A DNA stretch of 64,000 nucleotides from positions 25,413-89,412 of the forward strand of contig NW_006768819.1 in the NCBI RefSeq assembly GCF_000204055.1. The letters run 5' to 3'. Positions 44,742-56,600 of the stretch are shown here, piece by piece (positions within the stretch are counted from its first letter, which is position 1; each line of letters starts with the position of its first letter). This DNA comes from Melampsora larici-populina 98AG31. Lineage: Eukaryota; Basidiomycota; Pucciniomycetes; Pucciniales; Melampsoraceae. The translations under genes and the position numbers were made by a program. The notes below the pieces were generated by a model. The model ran no database searches and was not told the origin of the DNA. It worked only from the letters and a program-made list of their open reading frames with translations.

Positions 44742-45457
44742 CCAACTAGCTCAATTTGCCTGCGCTGCATGAAGAGGGACTCGCCAGGACTCACCATAGG
44801 TTTGTCGGAATTCAGAAGTGAAAAGTGCAAGTCGAAGTGGATGTGAGTTTCTCAATTTGTGAGTCCCCGATGAGCAGTGCGCTTCATGAGGCCGCACTCG
44901 AGGCACGCTATTTGGGGGCCGACTTAAGCTGACTGCAATTCGTGAATAGACCAAGACACACAACTCGATATGAAAAGTTTTTGGTCTCATCATCTTGGTT
45001 GATGAGTAACGTCCAGTCTTCAGTGCTTTGTGCAACAAGACGCCATTTAAGTAGAGGTTTTTAGGTTGAGGTCATCCAGACCAAGTAGTTTTTGGCACGT
45101 TCTTCTGGATGTGTGATAAGTGATGAGATGGAGAAACTGGCATTTCTTTGACTCAGCAACCACTATTGTACATGATGCATACCCCCTTGAGTATTCCACA
45201 AGCATCACAGACATGATACGGGTACCAGTCCCATTCACATTGCGAGACTTCCCCAAGCAAAAGAGCTTGTTAACAGCCAATGTAGGTCAATAACACGAGG
45301 AGAATCCATAATCTTGAGACACTGGCCGATCGAGGTGTCTTGAATCCCTTGGCAGCACATTGATAATCAAATCTCGCCAAATAGTGATTTTTCGGAGCTG
45401 ATCACGATCAAATTACCGGAAAGAGAGAAACACCGGGGCCAGGCAAAGGGGTTCACC
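44742..45457. other. No gene seen
   Basis: No supported ORF. The region ends in the 8-bp target duplication of the hAT element (GGTTCACC, 45450-45457). Confidence 0.45.
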
Positions 45458-48313
45458 TAGGGGTATGACCCGGCCCTGGACCCGTCCGGCCGAGTCTGCC
45501 CGAGGGGTTTCCAAGTCATCACGGTGCTCGGCCCGGTGCCCTAGCCCTAACTTGAGGATAGAGCCAAAAGGCCCTGTTCCAGGGCCACTCGGGGCCGGGG
45601 CCGCCGTAAAATTCACCGCCAAAGAAAGGGTGAAAGGGTTGTTGAGGCATCTTCTACCCCTTGGGCCCTTTGTCGTACCCTCGCACCCTTTCACACCCCC
45701 TTGTTATCGATTTTCATCCACCCCAATGTCACGACGAAGCCTTCGTCGTGAGGTCACTGATCCGCAACCAACCACCGATCCACAAACCAACAACATGTCC
45801 ACCACCTCCAGTACCACTTCTAACTCCATTGCACCATCTGACTCGGTCTCGGCAGTGGCTAGTGCCGTCGAATCCGAACATACTGCCACCAACCGTACCT
45901 CTTGGGTGTGGCAGTATTTTGCGACTGTTACGTTCAGGGACGGCACCACCTCGAATGTCTGCCGTGCCAACAAAGGTCGTGTTGACAAGGTTCCAGACTT
46001 GGAAGCGCCTGTTGTCGTGTGTCAAGAGCCGATTGCCATCGATAAGACTGGAAGTACAAGATCAATGAGCCGCCACCTCTTGCGTGCTCATGGCATTGCT
46101 GCTCCGATTGACACCTCCCAACAAACCCTCACAGCGTTTTCTGCAAATGGAAAAACTAGTAGTGTAAGTCGTTCTGCTATTTTTTCATCTCTTTATTCAT
46201 CTTTTCTAATATCTTTCTTTTTTTTATTTTCAAGATGGGATCTCTCAATAGGCGAAACCTCACAAATGCAGTCATTCGCCTAATTGTCAATCAAGAACTC
46301 CCAGTAGCTCTTGTTGATGCCCCATCCTTCCGCGAACTTTTATCTTGGATCAACCCAGCTGTTGCCCCTATCTTATCGAAACAAACCGCCATCACCGACG
46401 GTATCATTTCTCAATTCCGACTTGCTCGTAACCGTCTCACTGCCATCTTTGCTTTGTTGGACTATATCAGCATCACTTGTGATGCTTGGACTTCACCTAG
46501 TAGCATACCGATGCTTGGAATTACTGCACACTGGATGACCGACAACTTTTCGATGCAATCGGTGGTTTTAGCTTTGAAGGAAATCGATGGAGCCCATACT
46601 GGTAAAAACATGGCGTCTCTCATCAAGCACACATTAGATCAATTCAGTATCACCGAGAAACTTCACTGCATTACTGCTGATAATGCTTCGAACAATCAAA
46701 CCATGGGTCGAGAACTTCAACTGCTCATACCTCATTTCGATGCCGAGAAGAACCTCCATGGCTGTGTCGCCCATGTTATCAATTTAGTCGCCAAAGCCGG
46801 AATCTCGATTTTCGACAGCAAGACTCCTCCTGATCCTCTCAGTGCTTTAGATCCTCAACTACCTCAAGATAATGATATTCCCAATGGTACTAATTCTTTG
46901 ATTGAACCTACTCCGCATCTCGAAGTCCACTCAATCTTAACTTGAATTCGCGGCTTCCATAAAAAAGTCCGATTGAGCACCCAGCTCAAACAGGCTCTGG
47001 ACCAGTGCATTGCCACTTCCTCACAGCCTCGAAAGGTCGGACTGATTCATGAGGTTTCAACTCGATGGTCTTCAACTTTTTATTCTCTCGAGAGATTCTT
47101 TGAACTCAAGAAGGTCCTTCAGTATTATTGCAATATCAACGATAGTTTAGAACCTTTCACCCTAACCGAAGACGAATGGATCTTGGTTGGCAACTTAGTC
47201 AAGTTTCTCCGACCTCTTGCGATCGTGATCAAGGAGATTGAAGCTGAAAAGTATCCCACTTTCTCACTAGCAATGCCTGACTATCAATGGCTCATTGAAA
47301 AACTCAAAAAAGTAAGTTTTCTTGCCATATTAACTCGTTGATATTTACACTAGTTCTAACCCATCTTTTTACCAAACATAGGCATGGGCCGCATCTGAGT
47401 GTACCAACTTGAAGGCAGCGATTCATCCTATGGTCAAGAAATTAGTCCGATATTCAACATTAGCTTTGAAGAAGCCTGTTTACATATGTTCCCCAATTCT
47501 CGACCCTCGCCGAAAGCTCAACGCTGTGACTGCTTTTACTTTGGAAGAACTTGGATTCGACAAAGATCAACTCATAGAATACTTTACCGAGCAAGCTCGC
47601 AAATTCAAACCCCCTCAAGATCCTGATATTGAAATCGTCGAATCAGACCCTGTGCTCGAAGATGACGATGATAGACCACACCACTTTATCAAACGACGCA
47701 AATGTATTCAACTTGAAGACGAAGTGCGGGAGTACCTTCTTGCCCCTCTTGTGGATGAACGTACCGATGTATTAACCTTCTGGAAAACGAATCACACAAA
47801 CTGGCCAATTCTCTCTCGGATGGCTATGGTCATGCTTGCTATTCCTGCTTCAGGTGGCCCTTCAGAAAGAATTTTTTCAGCTGGAGCAAGGGTGATGTCT
47901 GATAAACGATCACAGATGACCAATCAGAACTTTGAAGCTCAGATTTGTCTCAAGTCGTGGGGGATGATTCTTTCCATGTAGTTTGGCTTGTCTTTTTTTT
48001 ACTCTAAAGTTATTTAATTTGTTTCTCTACACTCGTTAACAGTCTTATACTTGTTTATCATTTCTTTACGCTCTTTTGTTTCCTTTTTACAATGTTTTTT
48101 TTTGTTTTTGTATCGGTCTATTTTGCTCAATTAACTTGGTTTGTGCCCTTCAACCCCCTCACAAACAGCTGGCCCGCCCCGGGCCTAAAGGCAGGCCCGA
48201 CCCAGTGCCTGCCCGTGCCTGCCCGCTAGCTCTCTGAGGCACCTCGGGCCGGGGCCGGCTTTGGCCCGGCCCCAGGGCCGGACCCGAAATTGCGTTGCCG
48301 GGTCATACCCCTA
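45458..48313 (+). mobile_element. Complete hAT transposon
   Basis: TAGGGGTATGACCCGG at the left is inverted at the right end. The 8-bp duplication GGTTCACC (45450-45457, 48314-48321) is perfect. Subterminal GGCCGG/GGGCC-rich blocks lie inside both ends. The element is 2856 bp and has one three-exon transposase gene. The perfect duplication and TIRs suggest a fairly young insertion, but the gene has one in-frame TGA. Confidence 0.93.
45726..47981 (+). pseudogene. hAT transposase, one in-frame stop
   Basis: Exons 45726-46163, 46235-47311, 47382-47981 join in frame (705 codons). The N-terminus holds a BED-type zinc-finger-like region (VCQEPIAIDKTGS...SRHLLRAHG). The catalytic core has ITCDAWTSPSS (first Asp) and ITADNASNN (second Asp). 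The C-terminal hAT dimerisation domain reads FWKTNHTNWPILSRMAM and GGPSERIFSAGARVMSDKRSQM, a strong match to the family signature. TGA at 46943-46945 interrupts HSILT*IRGF, where hAT proteins have a basic residue; CGA to TGA is the simplest change. Apart from that it looks full length. Confidence 0.9.
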
Positions 48314-48378
48314 GGTTCACCCAACAGTGATCGGTCACCGAGGGGAATTCTTGAATGGTGGTCAAGTAACTTGTGCTC

Positions 48379-48777
48379 TCAAATGTCGGTAGCGTTTGTT
48401 AGGAGGCCCACCGCGCAAATCCAACCACATGAGTTATCTTCGGTTGTCATTGGCTGTTGAGGGCTCCCGTCGAGTGCGAGGTTTCTGTTATCTCGAGTAC
48501 CTAAATTTTTGATGATAGGATTGCATCTTGCATCTGCTTTATTCTTGTACCATCCCTTTGCACATTGATCGACAGCTTCATCCATACCTTTTCCTAATCG
48601 ATTCGCTTGTGTGGCGCCCGGTGCGCTAGTAGATCTTAAATCTGAATCATCGTAATCACGTATCCTCCACCGAATCCGTCTCTCAAAGTCTCTGCCCTTT
48701 GGATTCAGTTTTGGTCGGAAACTTCTCAAACGTTCACCTTCAAGCCAGAGTCTTTTCTCGATGCTCCCTCGGATCAT
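48379..48777 (-). CDS. Hypothetical 132-aa ORF, doubtful
   Basis: Open reading frame with mixed composition (MIRGSIEKRLWLEGERLRSF...CGWICAVGLL). It overlaps the start of the divergent secreted-protein gene by 17 nt and ends near the hAT insertion. No recognisable domain. It may be chance, or a fragment of a gene truncated by the insertion. Confidence 0.2.
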   Translation of the reverse strand: MIRGSIEKRLWLEGERLRSFRPKLNPKGRDFERRIRWRIRDYDDSDLRSTSAPGATQANRLGKGMDEAVDQCAKGWYKNKADARCNPIIKNLGTRDNRNLALDGSPQQPMTTEDNSCGWICAVGLLTNATDI

Positions 48778-49883
48778 TCTAGTAGGACTGATTTTACTGC
48801 AGGAGACGACTTCAATACCTTCTCAAGGAAATAACAAGCTGGAGAAGAGAGGCACTCCGGAAGACAGCACGAAAGCTGCTCAAGATCTCAAAATAATCAA
48901 AGATGAGGTGGAAAAGGGTCTGAAAGAGATGGGGAAATATCTGAAAGAAGTCAAGGACGCAGCAGCTAAGAAAGGGTAATATTCAGGTTTACATTTCTAG
49001 GGCTTAAGATAGGTTCAATGCTGACTACCACCCACGCTGTCTTCCAAATTGCGTTTAGGGCCCTCAAGCCTGATTCAGAGCTAGATAAAGTAATAAGCGT
49101 CTTGGAACCCGCCCTCAAACAAGGTGCAGGTGCAATATCCGAAATTGGAAAGAACTTGGCCAAAGGACTCCCACCGGTGAGTGGTCCTAATTCAGGCCAT
49201 CATCAAGGAAGGGACGAGACATGCTGAATCCCAATCTTATCTTATTCGTGCCAAAAGGAGGCCGGGAAGAATCCAAAGGCCCTAGCGGCACAACAATTAA
49301 AAATAGCCGTGGAAGGCTCGTCCAAGCTTGTGACACTGGTGACGTGAGTCACTCCGGAGCCTCATAAATCAAAGATTTGTGTCAAGTCTCTAACCCGAAT
49401 TATGCCTCAAACCTCTTCAGGGATATACCTAATGCCGCCGTTCCTCTACAAGCATACGAAAACGCTTTTCAACTTGTGGTTCAAGCTGGGTTGCAATTGT
49501 TAGCAGGCGGAAAACCAAACCCCAAGAAACCAGATGACAAGTCTAAAACAGACTCCCTAATCGATAAATCTAACACGGAGACCAAGAAAGTCAATCCACC
49601 AAACGTATTAGTCTCTTCTTTATCGACTTCAAGTTTTTTTGTAAATTCAACACCGTCGGAGCCCGAACCAAAGAACTTGGCTGTGATCCCTAAACCTCAA
49701 GCTCTGAACGGTACTACACCTCCCATTGGAACTCCCGGAAAAGAAGAAAAGACGGAGAAACCAGTTTTAAAATCCGACCTGACTTCAATGTCAAATGCAC
49801 TACAAATACCTACTTGGAGCCTACAAATCTCACTCTGTTTTTTGATACAGACAGGGCTATTTTGGACTTCCAGCCTACTATGA
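48761..49883 (+). CDS. Candidate secreted, GPI-anchored protein, function unknown
   Basis: Four exons: 48761-48975, 49059-49176, 49258-49343, 49421-49883; phases close (882 nt, 293 aa). The N-terminus (MLPRIILVGLILLQETTSIPS) is a typical signal peptide. NKLEKR/GTPED then offers a Kex2 processing site. The mature part is Lys- and Ala-rich with amphipathic helices (EVEKGLKEMGKYLKEVKDAA), a Ser/Thr/Pro linker, and ends in a hydrophobic tail (LQISLCFLIQTGLFWTSSLL) without a charged end, as in GPI signals. There are no cysteines in the main body. In a plant pathogen such a protein could be a surface protein or an effector; that is only inference. The start is the first ATG that yields a signal peptide. 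Confidence 0.72.
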
Positions 49884-50688
49884 TGATTAGAAGGAAAGCT
49901 TAACAAGTAACATATAAGTTTTTGTGAGGATCATGGTTAGTCTGAAATAAATTCAACTGGTCAATATCATTACCTCATCAGAATCCTTCCATGTCTGTGG
50001 ATCTTGGTCCAGATTTCAATGTAGTCTTAGACAAACCGATGTCAAAACCTTGGACCTCTCCCATGCATTAGGAGAACTCCGATATCGCGCTTGAATTAAT
50101 GTTTGTATCTCTAAAATGTTGTACATTGTAATTACCTTTGATTTTTCAGAGATGTTTCCAAAAAGACCAACGTATGTATATCATCATGATGAATCCTAAA
50201 CTCGGCCCCAGTCAAAAGTACAAATTCAACTGAATTATGCACACGAGTAGGTTTCAGTAAGAGAATGAGGCACACGAGTGAGCAATTGATATAAGGATCC
50301 AACGTTACGAGGACACAAAGGATAAGAATATATCACTGCCATGATATCGCGGAGACAACAGACCCTATGCGCAAAAGTAGATCCCAGTGATGAAGAACAC
50401 AAGTGAGAAAGAGATAAAAGTAACCAATGGCACGAGAAAACTCAGCCACATACATCAACACTTTTTGAATCCCTCGCTTGAGGTTGACACACAAATGGCA
50501 GCTGATGGCTGAACTTCTGAAGACACCGAATGTGCATTGAGTAGGCGGCCGGGGCAGACGTATCCGACCCGAGTCTGGTCTCAAAGAGGGTTTTCGGGGC
50601 CAAGTTGGGAATTTTTAACATTTTTCTGCGCCTGGAGACGTTTGGTGTATTCCGATATCCTCATAATTTCCTTGTCAACTCCAGCAAT
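49884..50688. other. No gene seen; upstream of TSR3
   Basis: 3' flank of the secreted-protein gene and 5' flank of TSR3. An in-frame ATG at 50605 would extend TSR3 by 28 hydrophobic residues and is judged untranslated. Confidence 0.4.
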
Positions 50689-51916
50689 ATGCCACCAGGA
50701 TCAAGAGCGTCACGCGGCGGACGAAATAAAGGCCATCGTAATTTTGGAAATCGCGGGAGAGGTCTCGGTCGTACCGTGAAGGACATTAGCCTTTATCAGT
50801 CTGATGGATGGAACAACGACCGACCTGAATCACTTGTCCAAGATCAAGGAAGCAGCGACGCAGATTTAGACAAGGATGAAGATGAAATCATACAAGGTAT
50901 ATATTCAAGACATTTACGATGTTTTCCTGGTCATACATTAATGTTGTCATTGTATGAAGCGGGACCATCTACTACCGAACCATCTCAGCAAGTCAAGCCT
51001 ATTGCGATCGCGATGTGGGTCAGTCCAAAGGCTCTTCGAAAACCACGCAGCCATGTATCAATACCACTCCCTTCCACTTCCTAGGATTTTGATCATTGTG
51101 ATCCCCGAAAGTGCACGGGGAAGAAGTTGTCCCGTCTTGGTATGATAACTGAACTGAGGGTTGGTCAACGTTTTCGGGGTATCGTTTTGAGGTAAGTTTT
51201 GTACTCTGCAGCTACACCAGAAGTGTCATTCACAGATTGACAGAATTTTTGATGAGAGAACAGCCCCGAAGGTACCACACCAGTGTCCCCCATTGACCGC
51301 GAACTGATTGACCAATCTGGTATTGCTGTGGTCGAATGCTCATGGGCTCGACTATCCGAAATCCCGTTCAACAAAATTCGATCAACTGGTGATCGGACTT
51401 TACCCTACCTTATCGCAGCGAATCCAATCAACTACGGTAAACCCTTCAAGCTGACATGTGTAGAAGCTATTGCTGGGAGTCTTGCAATTGTTGGGTTTCA
51501 AGCTGAGGGGGAGAGACTATTGGCCAAGTTCGGTTGGGGCGATGGATTTTGGGCTTTGAACAAGTGAGTTATTTCATGAGGCATCTCTTCAAGGTCATTC
51601 AACTAAAGACACGATCTTGGGTCTCTACCAGAGGTTTAATCGCAAAGTATCGCGACTGTAAAGATGGCGTTGAAGTAAAATCGGCACAGGAAGACATCTT
51701 GAAACAAATTGAGACAGAGTCCATAGAAAGACGTACGTTCGCTCCATATGGAGCGTCACAAGCTATCTTGACCTGACCGTTGACCGGATGCTTCGATCAT
51801 CTCCAGGTAGACCTCCTGAAAACGATGATCTTCTCGTACCAAATCTCAATCACACCCAAGCTTGGGATTTGCGGATACCGGAAGAAAATTCGGAAAGTGA
51901 AGACGACGAAGAGTGA
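50689..51916 (+). CDS. TSR3: 18S rRNA aminocarboxypropyltransferase
   Basis: Six exons: 50689-50896, 50960-51018, 51085-51191, 51264-51563, 51632-51732, 51808-51916 by consensus sites (the last acceptor may be at 51807, which keeps the frame). About 294 aa. TSR3 adds the acp group from S-adenosylmethionine to the hypermodified pseudouridine of 18S rRNA during 40S maturation. Signature segments: [84 protein letters not shown]. An N-terminal Gly/Arg-rich stretch and an acidic C-terminus (SESEDDEE) are common in fungal homologues. Intron 1 (63 nt) is a multiple of three without a stop, so a retained form would also be translated. Confidence 0.93.
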
Positions 51917-52875
51917 GGAACCGCTGGAAGAAGCTTGAATTCATATCCTCCAGCTTTCGGTTGTTTGTACATTATTTCATATAAGCTATGATGATTGTCG
52001 TTTTTGCCGTCACAGTTCGCAATCAATTATTTCTTTCCAAATATGCAAACACCGACATGACCAGCTGTACTACGTTTCTAGATTTTCCCTAGGTGATTTT
52101 GCGTTGACAGCGATATTTTGAACTTTTGAAATCATCTCCTAACAATGTTTTACGCCTGCATGCTCTGACATTCAATGATTCGCGATATTTGTTAAGCAAC
52201 CTCCCTTTAGTGAGGCCGTCAAAAGTACAATTAATAGAGCCTAGCTATCAGCTGAGTGTCGTGCATCTATAGCAGAGAGGGAAAATGGACATTGGCGCGG
52301 AGCAGACCTCACGTAAGAACTGAGGATACCCCTTGGGAACTTAGAACCACGGCTTGTGGGTACCATGAGCCTGTTGTGACATATGGGAACTTCACAAATC
52401 GTACATAGTGTATTAAGCTTGACACCGGCTCAAAAGCCCAAATCAATTCTTTCAACCCCACAGCTTTTATCTTGTTTGTACATTCATGTGCTGCACGCTC
52501 ACCCTATCGACCATCTATGATCACATATATCGCCAACTGAACCGGGGTCCAAGGGACTCACTTCAGGGGGGGCTGGTCTTAAGCTAGCATCTGTCCATTC
52601 TGCAAGGAGATTCGAGTCACCATTCATCTGATTGGGAGACACGACAAGATGAACATTTACAATCATAAATTATTTGTGAGATAAAAAAACTGATTTCTAT
52701 TCTTGACAATGAAATACACATGCACTACAATCCTAAGATAGACCTTACCGGATCAAGTTGATTTAGGCCTCTCCGAGGAATTTGGATGAAGCATGTCTGT
52801 CGGGCTGGTGCCCTCTGAATGAGCCTGTACGCGGAAGATGTTATCTTTTTTTCTACGCACGCAGCAACCCATATT
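51917..52875. other. No gene seen
   Basis: Tail-to-tail spacer between TSR3 and the membrane protein gene. Minus-strand frames at 52725-52925 could be a spliced last exon of the latter (see that entry). Confidence 0.4.
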
Positions 52876-53652
52876 TTACTCATCAGTTCGACATGTGATA
52901 CTCCAGAGTTCAAATTGAGAAGCAAACCTAGAGGCGCGCATCACCGGTGAATTACCTCGGTAACGAACATATAAAGCGCCGGCCATGAGGGACATGGAGC
53001 CACTGATACTGAATAGACCTGCAGTCACAATGCCAACTTTGTTGAAGGTTGTACTGAATGCATCGTGAGTGTCGAGCTTGAAGGCTGATACGATCATTGA
53101 AAGATTCAGCATAACAAGACCGACAAACACGAGGGCGCAGCTGATGCATCCGAAAGCCCCCACAAGCCATTCTCCAGTGAACTCCTGGGGTTCCTGTGCG
53201 TTCATATATGTACTACTGCGCGTTGGTCGGTTGTCATTCCAAATGCTATCGAATTGTCCAAAGAAGCCCATCGTCCCCGCGCCGACAGCACCGACGACAA
53301 ATGTTGAAGCCGCCCAAGCTAAAAACACGGGCTGCGGGGTCACATAAGTGAAAAGATTCGCATAAGCTAAAGATGCACCGAAGAAAGCACTTTGTGCCAA
53401 TGTGATAGAAGTCGATCGGTATGTGGAACGTAAGGTGATCATATACTGCGGGCTCATAATCGGAGCTAAGATTGGAAGTGAATCTGTCAGGTTCGAACGT
53501 CCAGCATTCATAAGGTCAAGTGGGCGTGGGTGTGATGAGGTCGCCATTGAGTTATATTGTTGATTATTGGCATCGTAGGTAGCTTGCTCTTTATTCAAAG
53601 AAAGATCTGGCGGCAAGAGCTGAATAGTGATATGTTGAGAAGCGCCGGACAT
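52876..53652 (-). CDS. Four-TM membrane protein, function unknown
   Basis: Starts at the ATG at 53652 (MSGASQHITIQLLPP), just after a likely 5'-UTR acceptor (TTTTTTTCAG). About 120 hydrophilic residues precede four hydrophobic segments: SITLAQSAFFGASLAYANLF, PVFLAWAASTFVVGAVGAG, VGAFGCISCALVFVGLVML and VGIVTAGLFSISGSMSLMAG. A loop with NDNRPTRSSTYMN sits between segments 2 and 3. I recognise no family. The C-terminus is uncertain: a donor (CGAG/GTAATT, about 52960) could splice to an acceptor near 52907 and continue as VSHVELMSKIW, or read straight to the stop at 52876. Confidence 0.6.
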   Translation of the reverse strand: MSGASQHITIQLLPPDLSLNKEQATYDANNQQYNSMATSSHPRPLDLMNAGRSNLTDSLPILAPIMSPQYMITLRSTYRSTSITLAQSAFFGASLAYANLFTYVTPQPVFLAWAASTFVVGAVGAGTMGFFGQFDSIWNDNRPTRSSTYMNAQEPQEFTGEWLVGAFGCISCALVFVGLVMLNLSMIVSAFKLDTHDAFSTTFNKVGIVTAGLFSISGSMSLMAGALYVRYRGNSPVMRASRFASQFELWSITCRTDE

Positions 53653-56600
53653 CTTGCTATGTGATGAGTAGCTTCTGAAAAAAAAAGTAGACAATCTTAG
53701 ATGATACTGCTTGAGGCTACAAGGTGCATGTTGTTCAGACAAAGCTATCAGTCGATTTGCTCACCCAGTGATGATTCAGCACCAAGGAAACTTTCGATGT
53801 CGATGATGTCCCAAGACGTTGCAATGGAAGCAGTTAGGATATGTCGATCGGGATATGAGAGGGGTGGGTCATAAGTTGGATACCACGCTTGGATGCATGT
53901 GATAGAGCAATTTCCAGTGAAACTCACGTTGAGCGTACGCCAGGGACCATCGGCTCAGTTCAGGTACGGATCAGGAATAGCCTGAGTCTAAGATGCGGCT
54001 CGCACCTGATCTCCTTCTCTTTTTGCGGGATGTCACACAATCTAATGATATACGAGAGTTTGAAATTGCATAATGGTCACCGGAGGCCTTCCTGCTGGGT
54101 TGAGTGTGATCTTAGGCACACGAGTCTTGGCCATATGTTTCATAGAGGCCAGGTTGAACGTGTATTCTTCGCTGAATGATAAAAGCCTAACGATGCTTAG
54201 AAGGCATACCAGCTTGGTGTAGGATGCTGAGGATTAATATTATGGCGGCCGTGAGTCCGACTCGTCACCGCAGGTTTCTGTGATCCATCTGAATCAGAAA
54301 TTTCACCCCGTAGAACATCTTTTGGATTTTTCGATTATGCATGGTTATTGTTCTGGGTGATCTGAACAGTGAACATCTTGCGAATTCGCACACAGGATCA
54401 GGAGACAGACTTTATCCAGAGGATGTGGATTTGGATCATTGTCTGAATATGCTCATCAAAGCAAAGACATAGTGAGATATCGAAGGACAGTGAATCAAGA
54501 TGGCACCTTTTCCTTGGCCATCTACCGCAACATCCCATGTTGAGGGAAAGGTTAGAAAGAAGTGCAGAGACTTACGTATTCATCAATTGCCCTCTTCCAA
54601 TGATTACTATATTCTCTCCTTAGCTGGCCGGTAATTGCAAAACGCTTGGAGGGCTCATGTATTCTCTGGATTTCTGAAGGAACTTTATCATATCTCCAAA
54701 ACCAAGTCCGGTCTACCAAACGAAATGTGTTTGGCAGATATATGTTACCTTACCTTTCCCGTTATAGAGAATATACCTAGCGATGAGGTGTTATTATAAT
54801 TCACCTCTTGGTAAAAACCCTTCACTACGTGTGACTCAGCACCTTCAGCCTGGCGAGAGGGAATGCCAATATGTAAAATCTCCTTGCTCAGATAGCCATT
54901 GAAGACCTATGCTTTGCTTGAATGCGGTGTTCTTCAAGGTATTGTGGGAATAGCTTAAGCTTTCCCAAGAGACTTTGTCATGGTTGAGGTGGTTTTATAT
55001 AAGCAGGTGTGGAAAGATATCTTCAATTTATATGGCATGCCAAACATCCATCATCCACCCCATACTAAGTTCAAAGTATACATGTACTATATCTTTTCCA
55101 TAAAGCAGTTGTCCTGCTCCTTGGCAAGTGAAACAGAGGTTGGCCTGAGTCACATATATCACAATGTATAAATTTATGCCATACTCCTACATGCCAAGTG
55201 TCACAAACCTTGACCTGAGGCATGACAAAAGTCCTGAGGATCTAGGTGCTATCCAAATTTGACAAAAAATGTGCACATTAGGTGCACCTTTTCTGTGGAA
55301 TATCAAGTATCCACCATCATTACCCTTGAGCCTGAAACTTTGAACCACAGGACCCAATTTCCTTTTATTCCAATCCAAGCTACCATATACCAAGCCTACC
55401 CCATCCACCTCATTCAGAACCTTTGCAATGTTTCAAAACTCAGAATTCAGTGTAGCCATTCTGGTCATTAAAAGACAAGCCTGGTAGCATGGTCAGGGAC
55501 TGAGGATGGATCCTTCAAGCCAATTGCCAGAGTTACCTGCTCACTAATTACAGATTTCATGCACAGACATCAGCATTTTTGGGCAGAATAAATGATATTG
55601 ATACAAAAAGCACACCTCACACACCATGAGGTGTATAGACCAAGGTTTAATCAGGTAGTCTGGGGTAGCAGTGCACAAGTTCACTTATCAAACACAAGAG
55701 AAATATACACATTTTTTGTTGTATTGCAGGTTCAATACCTTTCACACACATTTCTGTATTGCTTCCACCATTCCTCAAGGAGCTAAACATTTTTTGTTGT
55801 GTTTGAGTCAACACAACACAAGAAAATAGAAATGCAGTTTGTTGTGCTGATTGCACCCAAAGATTATGTATTCAACTTGATTTCAACTTACTAAATGTGT
55901 TGGTAATGCTCATAATCACATTTTGAGAACCAAATGACCAAAGTAACATGTAAATTGAGGGTAAACATCAAAGAAATGAAATATTGCACTTTGTTGTATA
56001 TAATATCAGTACCAACATGTTGTACTGCAAATGCAGAGAAATGCTCAAACAAACCTTTTGATTATGTTACAGAGTATCTGTGATGAAAATTTGAGGGTTG
56101 CAACTTTGTTGAGGCCGCCGCAAAGCTGCAACACGCTCAATTTGTTTGTGTGTGGCTTATATTTTGGGGGTAGGTTTGGCGGGGGTAAAAATTAGAGAGG
56201 AAACAATTGTTTAAAAGAAACTGGGTCTTGAGGGCTGAGCTTTCAGGGTCAAAAAAATAGGAATCCAAAAAAACATGGCGATAATCATGGCGGGCACTTC
56301 ATATATTGCCTAAAATCCAGAAAGATTGTGCTGGAGTCATGTATTTCAGTAACACAAATATCTGTACTTGATGATATCACTTCTTACAAACTGGTGCCGG
56401 TGTGGACAGTGGCACCGGTAGGGTTGGACTGCGAGTGCACAGCTTTTCCGGCACCACCCGCCAAGTGACGGAAATCTTGGCATGAACCAAGTGAAACTGA
56501 AAGTACCAAATCCCGGTATAAGACTAGTTTGATCGATAAATGGTTAATATGCTCATGAAGACGTACAGCCAAGGATGTATGAGGATGACCGAATGATGCA

